Shown piece by piece: positions 49,809 through 59,664 of a stretch of 64,000 nt of DNA; position 1 is the first letter of the stretch, and every line of letters begins with the position of its first letter. Position numbers and translations under genes: made by a program. The DNA is taken from NCBI RefSeq assembly GCF_003858395.1, contig NZ_QWEV01000005.1, positions 558,001 to 622,000 on the forward strand, written 5' to 3'. The notes under the pieces are model-generated. The model saw nothing but the letters and a program-made list of their open reading frames with translations. It was not told the DNA's origin and made no database searches. The DNA is from Acidipila sp. EB88 (GTDB lineage: Bacteria; Acidobacteriota; Terriglobia; Terriglobales; Acidobacteriaceae).

Positions 49809-52800
49809 CTAAAAGGTGATGCGCGCTCCAAACTGCAGCTGCCGCATGTACGGCTGACCGCTGCCGGCGATGGCACTATCGACGCTGGTGATCTGGCCGG
49901 CTGCCGAACTCGCGAAGGCCGCACTGGCCGGGCTGCAGTCGATGCATCGTGCGTCCGTCGAGCTGGGCAGACCAAGCGGCACGTGGTTGAACACGTTGAA
50001 AGCCTGGAACTGGAACTGGCCCTTCACGTGCTCCGTGATGGAGAAGTTTTTGAAGAGTGAAGCATCGGCAAAATATTCCGTCGGCCCGCGAAACGAAGTA
50101 CGCCCGATATCGCCAATGGTGCCGAAAGCAGGACGAAGGAACGCTCCGGATTGCGCCCCGTTCTCTGCCAGCGGAGCAACGGGCGTGAATATACTGCGGC
50201 TGTGCGTCGCAGGATTATAGCCGGAGGCATGGTGCACAATCGCCTGGGCCGATCCCTGCGAGGCGACGCTCGGGCGGCAATCGCTCGAGGTACCAGGGCT
50301 TCCGAAATTGCTGTCCACATCCTGGTCTGCTCCACACTCACCATACGTAGGAGTGAAAGGCAAACCACTTTCCCAGGTAGTGGTCCCGGCCAGTTGCCAC
50401 CCGCCGATCGCGTAATTCACGACGCGGTTGGAAGTGTTGCCGATCCTCTTGTCCTTACCGAACGGCAGCTCGTACACCCCGCTCAGCACGAACACCTGGT
50501 TGCGATTGGTATCGCTCGGTCCTTTCTCTACCGAAGGATCGATTGCGAAGTAAGTGGAGCCGTAGTTCAGCGCGCGTGACCATGTGTAGTCTGCGAGGAG
50601 CTGGAAGCCATGCGCGAAACGCTGCTCCACCTTGGTCTGCAACGCGTTGTAGGTCTCGCGTGCAGCGGGCGCCACCGAGTTGATATTTTGCGTGCAGCAC
50701 TGGGCCACGCCGTTGACGGGCGGCAGGTAGTAGGGGCGGCGCTGGTTCTGCGCTGCCAGCTCGGCGGCCTGCACAGCGGGGTTTGTAGTCGGCGCCGGCA
50801 ACACGTACTCGTTCACGTTGTACCCCTCGGTCTCACCCGGGTACACGCGTTCGCCAATGTTGCCGATGTAAGCCATGGTGAACGTCATGTTCTGCGAAAT
50901 CTGCTGCTGCACGCTCACATTGAACTGGTTCACCTTGGGGAGGACCAGGTGGTTGCGCGGGCGCACGTTGTAGCCCAGGCCGTTAATGAGCGGAATAAGC
51001 CCGTTGGCCGGGATTGCAATCTGCCCGACCTGCGCCGGCAGTGTCGCATACGTGTAGGTAGGAGTGGTCGCATTGGTGCTGCCGACGTTCTCCGAGTTCA
51101 CCACGGGAACATTCTGCGCGAGCGCCGAGCCGAAGATGGTGCCGAAGAAGCCGACGTCGTCGTAGACCTGCCCGATGGCGCCACGAATCACGGTGCCCGG
51201 TCTTGCCTGGTAAGCAAAACCGAAGCGGCCGCCAAGATTGGTAAGATCCACGTTTTCGCCGCCGTTGGTGCCGATACCACCCACACCCGCGATGCGAATC
51301 ACGCGATCCTGCAGTACAGTGAATCCGCCGTTCCCCGGGGTATTCACCGTTTCTGGAAAAATGATGTCCCAGCGAACGCCGTAGTTCAGCGTCAGCCTGG
51401 GTGTGACACGCCAGCTGTCCTGCCCGTAGAACGCGCCGCGCTTTTGCCTCGTCGCGGCGTTGGAATCGTACACATCGAAGCGCTGGAACTGTGCCACCTG
51501 CCCTTCCAGCACGGCCGCAATGCCGGACCCTGCACCCGTTGTGTTGCTGAAGGTCAACTGCCCGGCACGGTTCGAGTCGCTCGCGTCGCGCAGGTTGAGC
51601 GCGTACCGAAGATCGCCTCCGAACCGGATCGCATGATTGCCGAACGTCTTGGTCCAGTTGTTGTCAACCTGGAAGACCTGCTCGCTTTCCTTGAGCGGGC
51701 AGTTACAACCCTGGTTGCCGAAGTTGCTGAGCGTGCCATCCGTGACGTTGTACGTGGGTGAGCCGGAGGAGTCGAGCAGTCCTGTGTTCAGGTTAGGGAG
51801 ACCAATGGCACTTGCGGGCGCGGTGCCGTTGTCTATCTTGTTTTCTGAGACATGGTAGGCCAGAAAACCAAACCGGAAATCCGTCAGCAGGCTTGCACTC
51901 AACGCATAGTCAAAGCCGGTCGCGGCACTCTGGTTCTGCACGGTATCGGTGCCGGTTGTGTAGCCCAGGCCAAAGCCGGTACCGCCGGCGGCGCCAAACA
52001 CCGGTTGCCCGAAGAGCGAGAAGCGCGAGTAGTCGTAGCGGGCAAACGCATGCAGGGGTGCCGTCACCTGGTCATCCAGCCGGATGTCCGCCTGATCGCC
52101 GTTGTCATTGCCACTGCCGGAGTTCTGGTAGTTATTTGCGACGGTTGTCACGGAGCCGGCATTGGGTGCGGGCAGTGCCGCTAGCAAGGCACGCCCCTGC
52201 GGCGTGACGAGCGTATTGGAGATCACACCCTGGCCGTAGTCTGTCAGGTCGCAGGTCGCCGAGGCTGCGTTCAGGCAAGTATTCCGCACGGCGAGTGTCG
52301 GCACCGTCTGCTGCAGACTGGTGCCGATTTTCTGGCGCGTTCCCTGGTAATCGCCGAAGAAGAAGACCTTGTCTTTCTTGATCGGGCCGCCAACCGCACC
52401 GCCAAACTGGTTATACAGCGCGTCCGGGATGTACTTGCCGGTGACAGCATTCGGTTGAAACTGCGTAAACGGGTCGCGCGCTTCAAGCGCCGCACTGCGG
52501 CGAAACTCAAACACAGCGCCGTGCACATCGTTGCCGCCAGAGCGGGTTTGCGCCGCGACAAAGCCGCCGATCGCGCCGCCAAACTCGGCTGGAAAGTTCT
52601 CCGTGTCCACCTGCGACTCACTAACTGAATCAAGCGTCGGGTTGACAACGATGATGCCATCGATCGGCTCTCGATTGTCGGTGCCATCGAGGTAGTAGCC
52701 GAGCGATCCGTAGTTGGACCCGTTCACCTCGAGAGACTGCGTGCCTTGCGGATTTTCGGTCGGCGCAATGTTGAAGGATCCACGCTGCACCCCGGGTATC

Positions 52801-53363
52801 AACAGCGCAAAGCTCGTAAAGTTACGATTCTGATTCGGCAGGTCCTGCAACTGGCGCCCGCTGAGCACCGTCGCCACGTCAGCGCGGTCCGACTGCAGCG
52901 GAGCAGGCGCTGCCGTCACAGTCACGTTCTGGCTTGAGCCAGCCGGCTGAAAGATCAGGTTGACCTCGGGCGAGGTATTTGCGGACACTGCGATGCCGTC
53001 GGCCTGTGTGGGCGCAAATCCCTGTGCCGTGACCTTGACCGAATACACATCAGGGATAAGCCGCGATGCCGTGTAGTTCCCACTGGCATTGGTCTGCACT
53101 GACTGGCTCGTGCCCTTGCTTGTGTCCGTGATCACGACGGCCGCGTTGGGGACAACCGCGCCAGTTGGGTCTGTGACAGTACCCACGATCGAACCGAATA
53201 CGGCCTGTGCCTCTGCACGCGGCATCGTCGGTCCGGTGAAAACAGCGAGACCAAGAACCAGCGATGTCAGCTGGAACCACCGGGTATGGAGCCTGCCCGC
53301 GCATTTGTTCGATTCGACAGGCGCGTTGCCGTGTGTACCTGCGGCATTGTGTGCATCGACCAT
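49809..53363 (-). CDS. TonB-dependent receptor with N-terminal carboxypeptidase-regulatory-like domain
   Basis: 1184 residues from ATG 53363, with GGAGG six bases upstream. Signal sequence in LTSLVLGLAVFTGPTMPRAEAQA. Residues about 55-150 are a CarboxypepD_reg-like beta-sandwich (GSIVGTVTDPTGAVVPNAAVVITDTSKG). A plug region follows (VLSGRQLQDLPNQNRNFTSFALLIPGV, VSESQVDTENFPAEFGGAIGGFVAAQTRSGGN). The rest is a 22-strand-type outer-membrane barrel ending in ARITF, with the terminal Phe expected of barrel proteins. This is the oar-like type expanded in acidobacteria and thought to import glycans or other large ligands. Between a secreted glucosidase-like gene and an efflux operon. Ligand unknown. 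Confidence 0.95.
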   Translation of the reverse strand: MVDAHNAAGTHGNAPVESNKCAGRLHTRWFQLTSLVLGLAVFTGPTMPRAEAQAVFGSIVGTVTDPTGAVVPNAAVVITDTSKGTSQSVQTNASGNYTASRLIPDVYSVKVTAQGFAPTQADGIAVSANTSPEVNLIFQPAGSSQNVTVTAAPAPLQSDRADVATVLSGRQLQDLPNQNRNFTSFALLIPGVQRGSFNIAPTENPQGTQSLEVNGSNYGSLGYYLDGTDNREPIDGIIVVNPTLDSVSESQVDTENFPAEFGGAIGGFVAAQTRSGGNDVHGAVFEFRRSAALEARDPFTQFQPNAVTGKYIPDALYNQFGGAVGGPIKKDKVFFFGDYQGTRQKIGTSLQQTVPTLAVRNTCLNAASATCDLTDYGQGVISNTLVTPQGRALLAALPAPNAGSVTTVANNYQNSGSGNDNGDQADIRLDDQVTAPLHAFARYDYSRFSLFGQPVFGAAGGTGFGLGYTTGTDTVQNQSAATGFDYALSASLLTDFRFGFLAYHVSENKIDNGTAPASAIGLPNLNTGLLDSSGSPTYNVTDGTLSNFGNQGCNCPLKESEQVFQVDNNWTKTFGNHAIRFGGDLRYALNLRDASDSNRAGQLTFSNTTGAGSGIAAVLEGQVAQFQRFDVYDSNAATRQKRGAFYGQDSWRVTPRLTLNYGVRWDIIFPETVNTPGNGGFTVLQDRVIRIAGVGGIGTNGGENVDLTNLGGRFGFAYQARPGTVIRGAIGQVYDDVGFFGTIFGSALAQNVPVVNSENVGSTNATTPTYTYATLPAQVGQIAIPANGLIPLINGLGYNVRPRNHLVLPKVNQFNVSVQQQISQNMTFTMAYIGNIGERVYPGETEGYNVNEYVLPAPTTNPAVQAAELAAQNQRRPYYLPPVNGVAQCCTQNINSVAPAARETYNALQTKVEQRFAHGFQLLADYTWSRALNYGSTYFAIDPSVEKGPSDTNRNQVFVLSGVYELPFGKDKRIGNTSNRVVNYAIGGWQLAGTTTWESGLPFTPTYGECGADQDVDSNFGSPGTSSDCRPSVASQGSAQAIVHHASGYNPATHSRSIFTPVAPLAENGAQSGAFLRPAFGTIGDIGRTSFRGPTEYFADASLFKNFSITEHVKGQFQFQAFNVFNHVPLGLPSSTDARCIDCSPASAAFASSAAGQITSVDSAIAGSGQPYMRQLQFGARITF

Positions 53364-54226
53364 GGATCGCCTCCGGCATCGCGTCCTTGAAACGCGAGGA
53401 CACGGCGTGCCAGCCGAACTGCTTATAGGCTAGCGGCCTACCTGCTTCGGACAACAGCGGCGGCGGATCGGGTGCGCCCTGCGGCGTGCGATGAACAGAA
53501 GCACACCCGGGGCTGCCGCTCATTGAGCGTCAGGTCTCCTTTTCGATGCCGCGTCGAATTATAGACCCGGGAGCGTACACCGTTCCGCCTTGACCGTGGA
53601 GCCCGGCGCAAACCGTTATGGCAACTCGGCATTCTACGAAGCTGACTTTTACGCAACCAAACGCCCCGGCGCTGGCCACACATCGCCACGGATCCGACAC
53701 AAAGCGGGTGAGGCAACCACGATCGACAACAGCGCTGCCATCTCTGACTCTTGTGACGTGGCGCTTTCAGGCCATCGAAGTCCAACGCCGCGCGTGGGAG
53801 CCTCAAGCGATACAGGATGGGCATGCGTGTCCAGTGGCGCCACCCAGGGGTCAACCGCGCAGCCGGGCAGGAGCAGAAGATGGACGATGGCAGCAATCTG
53901 CTTTCCGCCATCGACCATCGAATCGTTCGCCTGGACGCTGTAAGTTACTCGCCATTGCAGGAAACCAGTGACCTGCAGCCAGAATCGTCGGGGAATCCTG
54001 ACCGGTGTAATACAAGTCCATGGAGTACCTTTGCCCCTTTTAAAAGCTCCCAGGCACACCAGCAATCTGCCGAGAGTAGCGAAGAGTGAGCGCGTCGTAT
54101 CAAGCTCCACAAGCACCGACCAGGACGCGTAGGCTCACAAGGGCGCTGCTGGTGCGGAGCCCGACCTACGAAAACGCGTCAACTCATCAGGTAGTCACTG
54201 GCCGGAAAAATGCTGCACCTGATTCA
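53364..54226. other. 863-bp region without a recognisable gene upstream of the TonB receptor
   Basis: The longest gene-free stretch in the window. Open frames on both strands reach 117 to 157 codons, but none shows family motifs, a good start or balanced composition. A minus-strand TATAAT near its left end (53563-53558) suggests a receptor mRNA leader of about 190 nt. The remaining 650 bp could be decayed coding sequence, a structured RNA or regulatory DNA; I cannot decide. Confidence 0.5.
53558..53563 (-). promoter_or_regulatory. -10 box of the TonB receptor gene
   Basis: Perfect TATAAT on the minus strand (ATTATA on plus), about 195 bp upstream of the receptor ATG. No matching -35 hexamer is evident at 16-18 bp (GAACGG-like). 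Confidence 0.4.
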
Positions 54227-55651
54227 TCAGCGGGGAATCTCCCCAAGCACACGCTGGATCTGGCTGCGCGCGAGCGCGAGGTTGAGCGTGGACTCGAGCA
54301 GCGCTGCCTCGGCAGTTGTACGTGCTGCCGTGGCCGTATCCCGTTTCGAGGGCAACAGCTCACCATTGTCAAACGACGCAACAGCAAGGCGTTCGTTCTC
54401 CTGCTGCGCCTTCACCATCATCTGTTTGGCTTCCAGGTCGGCCATCGCCTCATCCACCTGGTCATAGGTAACTTCAACAGCGATGCGTGTCGATTCACGC
54501 TGGGCAGCCAGCGCAGTTTCAGCCTGGGCAAGCAATGCTTTTGCATCGCGAATTTTTGCATTGCGTGTGCCGCCGTCGAAGAGGTCCACCGTGACCTGGC
54601 CGCTGAATACGCCATAGTTGTGCTCGAAGAATGCGATGCCGCTCTGGTAGCTTTCGTGCGCCTGCGCAGAGATGCCGGGAACGTACGCCAGTTCCGCACC
54701 CTTGACCGCAGCCCGCGCCCTGGTGACGGCTTCCTCGGCGATCAACACCCTTGGTTCCTGCGCGAGCGCAAGCTGCAGCGCTTCTTCCCTCGACGGGAAA
54801 CCGGTGAAGCCCGATGGCGGAGGGTCCGGGGGCAAGAGCGCCAGCCGCGTATCAAGCGCGATCCCCGCGGTGTCGCAAAGCTTTAATTGCGAAGCATGCA
54901 GGTTTGCGCGAGCCTGCGCTACCGCCGTGAGTGCCTTGGCCTGGTCGACCTCGACCTCCAGCGTGTCCGAGCGCAGTGTGCTGCCGAGTGCTGTCGCCGC
55001 AATAGCTTCATGCTCAGCCTCCTTGAGCGCAGCAAGCTGGGCTTCCACCGCTTCAAGATTCTTTGCGGAGACCAGCGTCTCGTAGAACAGGCTGCGCACG
55101 GTGTTGGCAACTTCGAGTCGCGTTTCCTGCTCCTTCTGCCGGGAGGTCGCAACATCGGATTCAGCCATGCGATTCGCCTGGCGAATGGCAAAGAGTTGCG
55201 AAAGTGGCTGCTTGATCTGTGTGCTTGCAAAGTAAGTAGTGCTGGCACCCTGGTCAACGCGAATACTTTCCGCCGGGATGGCGCCTGTCGCCGGCGGGGT
55301 GCCGAATACCCCCGCAGGCAAAACGATCCCCTGGCGATCGGTGATGTGACTTACCTCGGAGAAATTGCCGATCTTCGGAAAGTACTCGGCACGCGCCTCC
55401 GCGCGCAATTGCTGGTAATGGTCGGTCACATCCGCCGCCATGTGCAGATCGCGGTTCCGCGCAAGGGCGAGATCAATCATCTGGGTCAGCGTGAACGTGG
55501 CCTCGACCGCCGCAGCGTGCGGAGCGGGCGCGGGTGCCAGCGCCTGTGCTTCGGCCGCCGTGCAGCGCACACACCCCACCAGGAGGATCAAGCAAAGGGA
55601 TCCACTCAAAACCACCTGCCGCGGTCTGCCAAGGCTGCGCCCGGCGTTCAT
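54227..55651 (-). CDS. TolC-family outer-membrane efflux protein
   Basis: 474 residues from ATG 55651, which overlaps the MFS stop (ATGA). This start is preferred to the longer frame from 55708. Signal peptide SLCLILLVGCVRCTAAEAQA; a cysteine in VGCVR could be a lipobox-type site, not certain. Two repeats of long alpha-helical hairpins with beta strands are visible: FTLTQMIDLALARNRDLHMAADVTDHY, ESDVATSRQKEQETRLEVANTVRSLFYE, then AVTRARAAVKGAELAYVPGISAQAHESY and VDLFDGGTRNAKIRDAKALLAQAE. This forms the outer-membrane duct of the tripartite pump encoded by the two upstream genes. Confidence 0.9.
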   Translation of the reverse strand: MNAGRSLGRPRQVVLSGSLCLILLVGCVRCTAAEAQALAPAPAPHAAAVEATFTLTQMIDLALARNRDLHMAADVTDHYQQLRAEARAEYFPKIGNFSEVSHITDRQGIVLPAGVFGTPPATGAIPAESIRVDQGASTTYFASTQIKQPLSQLFAIRQANRMAESDVATSRQKEQETRLEVANTVRSLFYETLVSAKNLEAVEAQLAALKEAEHEAIAATALGSTLRSDTLEVEVDQAKALTAVAQARANLHASQLKLCDTAGIALDTRLALLPPDPPPSGFTGFPSREEALQLALAQEPRVLIAEEAVTRARAAVKGAELAYVPGISAQAHESYQSGIAFFEHNYGVFSGQVTVDLFDGGTRNAKIRDAKALLAQAETALAAQRESTRIAVEVTYDQVDEAMADLEAKQMMVKAQQENERLAVASFDNGELLPSKRDTATAARTTAEAALLESTLNLALARSQIQRVLGEIPR

Positions 55652-57282
55652 GCAGCACCTCGCGAGGCCGCAAGATCGCGGAACTGCAAACGCTCGCGGC
55701 CCAAGCATGCGATCAGCACGAGGCAGACAATCAATCCAAGTGCTTCCGTTGTATAGCCATCCGCAATGCTCAGCGTTAGCGCCTGCGTGTGCACGCGACC
55801 ACCCAGCAGCGCGCCGGCCCGGCCCAGCGCTGCCTGAGAGCCCGGACTTGCAGGCAACAGCATGTGGGACATCGCGCCAACCTGCGTGCGCACAAGCGGG
55901 CTGCCAAGCGAGACCGACTGTCCAAGGATGTTGGAGTGGAACTTCTCCCGCACTGTCAGCAGGTGCGTAAGCAATGTCGTCATCAACTGTCCGCCAAAGA
56001 GTCGCACGGTGTGGAACCAGGCCACCATGGTGAGCGTCTTGATCGGGTCCTTTGCGGCTCCCGAGTTTACAAGTTCAAGCACGATGCACCCGATCAGTCC
56101 ACACACTGTGGTCGCAGCGCCGATTGCGATCGTTAACTCGCCGGGAAAGAAGTTTCCACGCGACCACTCGGAGCTGAGCGTTGCGTTCCACAGGCAGGCG
56201 CTCGCAGTCAAGGTGAAGCCGGTAGCCAGCACCAGGCGCGGGTCCACGCGCAGCAGCAGGCGCGACACCAGCAACGCGGCCAGCAAAGCCGGGATGCCGA
56301 CCCAGGCGAGCACGACACCGGCCTGCAAAGGCAGCAGCGAGCGAACGCCACCCAGAAAGTCAGGCACCAGCAGCGCCGACGAGAGCAGCGAAAAGCGCAG
56401 GCCACACAGGCAGCCGCTCAACAGCACAATGTTGCGGCGAAACAGGAAGCGGAGATTGACGAGCGGATTGGGGCGCAGCACATGGCGCAGCCAGCTTGCA
56501 AACAGCAGCAGAACTCCTCCGGCCGCAAGTCCCACGATCGTCCCCGAGTGAAACCAATCCAGCCGTTCGCCCTGGGTGAGCAGCAGAAAGAAGCACACAA
56601 ACGCACCACTGGCGTACACAAAGCCGGACCACGTCGGCCTGAGCCTTGCCTGCTCAATGCCCGGCGCCGTCGTTGGGGGCATACCGAAGTAGACCAGCAT
56701 CCACATAAGCGGCGAGAGCACCGAGGCGGTCCAGAAAATGCAGTGCCACGACAGGTACTGCATATAAAGGCCCTCAAGGAAACTGCCGACATGCAGCGAC
56801 GCAAGGACGTCAAACGCGTACGCCGCAACGCCGAAGAGCACGTACCTCGGAGGAAGGCTCCGGCCGACAAAGGTCAGGGTTAATGGATAGAAGCTGCCTG
56901 CGCCGAGCCCCGTGATGGCGGTGAGGGCAAGCAGCCAGCCCACGCCTGGAGCGAACGGCGCGAGCATGCTGCCAAGGAACACCAGGGGTGTCGCCCAAAG
57001 CAAAACCCGCCGGGGTCCCATCAGTCCGCCAAGGTACACGGTCATAGGCCCGGTAAACATCTGTCCCGCATTGAAGACGGCACCGAGCCATGCACCCTGG
57101 TCCACGCTCAGGTGCATGGCGCCGCGCACATCGGCCAGCCCGGTACTTAGCAACTGACCTGTCAGCACTGAGATACTTACCCCGATCAGCACGGCACCGA
57201 TGCCGAGCCACGGGATCGAGGCGGGAGCGGCAGCAGGCGTGGGTGCAGTGCCCGCATGCGCCGACTGTGCCACCGAACTCAA
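55648..57282 (-). CDS. MFS transporter, DHA2 family (EmrB-like)
   Basis: 544 residues starting at TTG 57282 that overlaps the HlyD stop (TTGA). Fourteen hydrophobic segments fit DHA2 drug exporters. Landmarks are an N-terminal GIGAVLIGVSISVLTGQLLSTGLADVRGAM, VYLGGLMGPRRVLLWATPL (motif A-like loop), and ALTAITGLGAGSFYPLTLTFVGRSLPP in the motif C region. It is the inner-membrane pump of an EmrAB-TolC type system exporting hydrophobic compounds. Substrate unknown. Confidence 0.9.
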   Translation of the reverse strand: MSSVAQSAHAGTAPTPAAAPASIPWLGIGAVLIGVSISVLTGQLLSTGLADVRGAMHLSVDQGAWLGAVFNAGQMFTGPMTVYLGGLMGPRRVLLWATPLVFLGSMLAPFAPGVGWLLALTAITGLGAGSFYPLTLTFVGRSLPPRYVLFGVAAYAFDVLASLHVGSFLEGLYMQYLSWHCIFWTASVLSPLMWMLVYFGMPPTTAPGIEQARLRPTWSGFVYASGAFVCFFLLLTQGERLDWFHSGTIVGLAAGGVLLLFASWLRHVLRPNPLVNLRFLFRRNIVLLSGCLCGLRFSLLSSALLVPDFLGGVRSLLPLQAGVVLAWVGIPALLAALLVSRLLLRVDPRLVLATGFTLTASACLWNATLSSEWSRGNFFPGELTIAIGAATTVCGLIGCIVLELVNSGAAKDPIKTLTMVAWFHTVRLFGGQLMTTLLTHLLTVREKFHSNILGQSVSLGSPLVRTQVGAMSHMLLPASPGSQAALGRAGALLGGRVHTQALTLSIADGYTTEALGLIVCLVLIACLGRERLQFRDLAASRGAA

Positions 57283-58469
57283 CGGCCACCTCTCCCTGTT
57301 GCCGATGGGTGCACGGTCACTTCGCAGGAGAAGCCGGGGCGCAGCACATCCGTGGTGCCTCGCTCGTCCGTAAACGCGATCTTCACCGGTAATCGCTGCA
57401 CCACCCTGGTAAAGTTTCCGGTGGCATTGTCGGGCGGCAGCAGCGCCGTCTGTGAGCCGCTCGCCGGGGCTATCTGCACAACCCTGCCGTGGAAACTTCG
57501 GCCCGGTACCGCATCGACGCGCACGTCGGCGGCGTCGCCGACCCGCATGCGGACGAGCTGCGTCTCTTGGAAGTTGGCCTGCACCCAGACATCACCCTCG
57601 ACCAGAGAAATCACCTCCATGCCCGGCGAGATGAGCTGCCCCGGGAACGCTTTGCGTTCGGTGACACGGCCGTCCACAGGAGCGTAAATTCGCGTGTAAT
57701 CCACCTGCACCTGGGCGCCGCGCACCGCTGCTGCCTTGCCCTCAATGTCGGCTCGGAGTGACTGGTCCTTTGCGTCCAGCAGCTGTTGCCCTTCCTCGCC
57801 CTCGGTGATCGCCGCGTCCGCAGCAAGCACAGCAGCCTCGGCCTTGGAGCGGCTGGCGCTCGCTGAGCCCAGCGCGGCATTGGCCTGCTCAGCAGCCGAC
57901 ACAGCCTTCTCCAGCGTTTGCCGCGTCGTCGCCTGTTGCGCAAACAGCGCCTCCTGGCGGGCACGCTCCTGCGCGGCCTGCTTCACCTGCGCATCCGCCC
58001 CCGCGATGGCAGACGCTGTGCCGGTTACCGCTTCCTGCGCTTCTCGCTGCTGATCCCGCGCCTGCGCAATCTTTGCTGCCTGCACCTGCTTCTGTACCTG
58101 GTTGTCATGCAGCGCAGCACGCGCGGCGCTGAGCGCGGCTTGCGCCTGTGCAAGCTGGGCACGATAGTCCGTATCGTCAAGCTCGGCAACCAGTTGCCCC
58201 GCGCGCACAGTCTGGTAATCCTGCACCCGGATCGCACGCAGGGTGTCGCTCACGCGGGTGCTGAGTGGCACTACATCCGCATGCACGTACGCGTCCGTGG
58301 TTCTCTGCCTGTCGCCGCGCGCCGTCCACGCATTCCATCGGCCCGCAACCACCAGCACCAGCACGATCGCAGCCACGATCACCACGACGGGCACGATCCA
58401 GGCCACGTAGCGCGCTTTAGAAGAAGGAGTAGATGGCGGCGAAGCAGTGCCAGCGCTCATGCGCACCAT
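57279..58469 (-). CDS. HlyD/EmrA-type membrane-fusion protein
   Basis: 396 residues from ATG 58469 (ATG 58460 is equally possible). One N-terminal membrane anchor (AWIVPVVVIVAAIVLVLVVAG) is followed by the biotinyl-lipoyl half-motif VVPLSTRVSDTLRAIRVQDYQTVRAGQLVAELDDTDY. A long coiled coil of Gln/Ala-rich repeats follows, then VQVDYTRIYAPVDGRVTERKAFPGQLISPGMEVISLV and the beta-barrel part (WVQANFQETQLVRMRVGDAADVRVDAVPG). It bridges the MFS pump and the TolC duct. It is the first gene of a three-gene operon with overlapping junctions. Confidence 0.93.
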   Translation of the reverse strand: MVRMSAGTASPPSTPSSKARYVAWIVPVVVIVAAIVLVLVVAGRWNAWTARGDRQRTTDAYVHADVVPLSTRVSDTLRAIRVQDYQTVRAGQLVAELDDTDYRAQLAQAQAALSAARAALHDNQVQKQVQAAKIAQARDQQREAQEAVTGTASAIAGADAQVKQAAQERARQEALFAQQATTRQTLEKAVSAAEQANAALGSASASRSKAEAAVLAADAAITEGEEGQQLLDAKDQSLRADIEGKAAAVRGAQVQVDYTRIYAPVDGRVTERKAFPGQLISPGMEVISLVEGDVWVQANFQETQLVRMRVGDAADVRVDAVPGRSFHGRVVQIAPASGSQTALLPPDNATGNFTRVVQRLPVKIAFTDERGTTDVLRPGFSCEVTVHPSATGRGGR

Positions 58470-58779
58470 TCTGCCTCAAGCCACCGCTCACGCAAACCCC
58501 AATGTGCGTCGAAACACGAGAAAGCAGAAAGAAACTTGCAACGCCCCACTTATAGTTTGTGGGCCTCCGGCGCAAACACCTGAAAGGGCGCCCTGCTTGT
58601 TACGATCTTCAGCAACAAGATATTCAGGAGAAGACAGGCTGGCTCCCCCTCCTGCAGATGTGGAGCCAGCCTTGAGACCGTCGATAAAGCAACCGGACAA
58701 GGGCTCCTGCCGCCACTGCTGGCATACGGGAGAGCTGATGGCAACAAATCAAGCGTCCTGGTCGAGGAACAGATGGTTG
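58470..58779. other. Intergenic region, no gene seen
   Basis: 310 bp between the EmrA-like start and the TIGR03435 stop, both minus strand. It should contain the efflux operon promoter. A minus-strand TATAAG is visible near 58550 with a poor -35. No regulator gene or coding frame recognised. Confidence 0.45.
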
Positions 58780-59664
58780 CTAGTTGGCGGAAGGTGGCTC
58801 GACGCGATCAATCACGAGAAAGGGAATCGGCCCTTTTTGCGGATCCAGCCTCAATCCGAGTTGCTCCTGAAGAGCAGTAAACAGGGAGGGTCCGCTCTCT
58901 TCCGTCGATGAGCTGACAGCCTGCGCCTTCGCGGCATCCGCCTCGGGCATCCAACGTAGATCAACATTGTAGAAACCGGAGATCCCCGTCTTATCAATCA
59001 CCGGCCGATCATTTCCCCGCGATAACACGTCCGCCAGTCCGCTCATCCTGATACATTCGACGCTCATCAATCCAGCGCGTGCCTGCACAAACAATGTTCT
59101 TCCCTGCTGTGCTGGCTGTGCACACCATTGATCAGGACGCGGCTTCCCTAACTTCGCCCCGCCCCTGGCCACGACCAGGGCATACACCGGCCGCTCCTGG
59201 CTTTCAATATGCACGGACAGTTTGAAGCGATCAGCAAGTACGTCCTGCAGCAGGACGCGATGCTGGTCATAGCTCATCTGGCTGAACACTGCTACATCCG
59301 CCGCAGCTACTTTGGCGTCCATGTCGTAGTGGTCGCTGCGCGCCCACGCGGGAAGGTTCAGGAGATGCGCCCCATCTACGTGGTACGCCTCCTGCACAAG
59401 CATGAGCAGTGTTACATTCCGGCCAATCCATCCAACGCTGATATCCTGCAGTTTCCAGCGTCCCGTATCTTTCGTCGGCGATACGGAGACAACGTCAGCG
59501 GCGAGATGCTTCGTTGGTGTCTCCTGGTGCATTTCGGCACTCTCAACGCCGTCAGCTGCCCTCGCCGCCTGATAACAAAGCGACGGGCAGTTGTATGCCA
59601 ATAGAGGAAGAGACAACACGATAAGTCGAACAACTGATCTGGCGCGAGACTCAGCTTCGTTCAT
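58780..59664 (-). CDS. TIGR03435 family exported protein
   Basis: 294 residues from ATG 59664, with AGGAAAG upstream; the frame is open for another 74 codons without support. An N-terminal hydrophobic stretch (RLIVLSLPLLAYNCPSLCYQAARA) suggests export. The body shows TIGR03435 features: ADVVSVSPTKD near the start, NVTLLMLVQEAYHVDGAHLLNLPAWARSDHYDMDAKV, LLQDVLADRFKLSVHIESQERPVYALVVARGGAKL, and VIDKTGISGFYNVDLRWMP followed by GPSLFTALQEQLGLRLDPQKGPIPFLVIDRVEPP. The family is greatly expanded in soil acidobacteria and its function is unknown. Standing alone here. Confidence 0.92.
   Translation of the reverse strand: MNEAESRARSVVRLIVLSLPLLAYNCPSLCYQAARAADGVESAEMHQETPTKHLAADVVSVSPTKDTGRWKLQDISVGWIGRNVTLLMLVQEAYHVDGAHLLNLPAWARSDHYDMDAKVAAADVAVFSQMSYDQHRVLLQDVLADRFKLSVHIESQERPVYALVVARGGAKLGKPRPDQWCAQPAQQGRTLFVQARAGLMSVECIRMSGLADVLSRGNDRPVIDKTGISGFYNVDLRWMPEADAAKAQAVSSSTEESGPSLFTALQEQLGLRLDPQKGPIPFLVIDRVEPPSAN

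Noticed and set aside
53649..54116. 155-codon minus-strand frame in the gene-free block
   Set aside because: No ribosome site, no motif, overlapping frames on the other strand are equally long; treated as noise.
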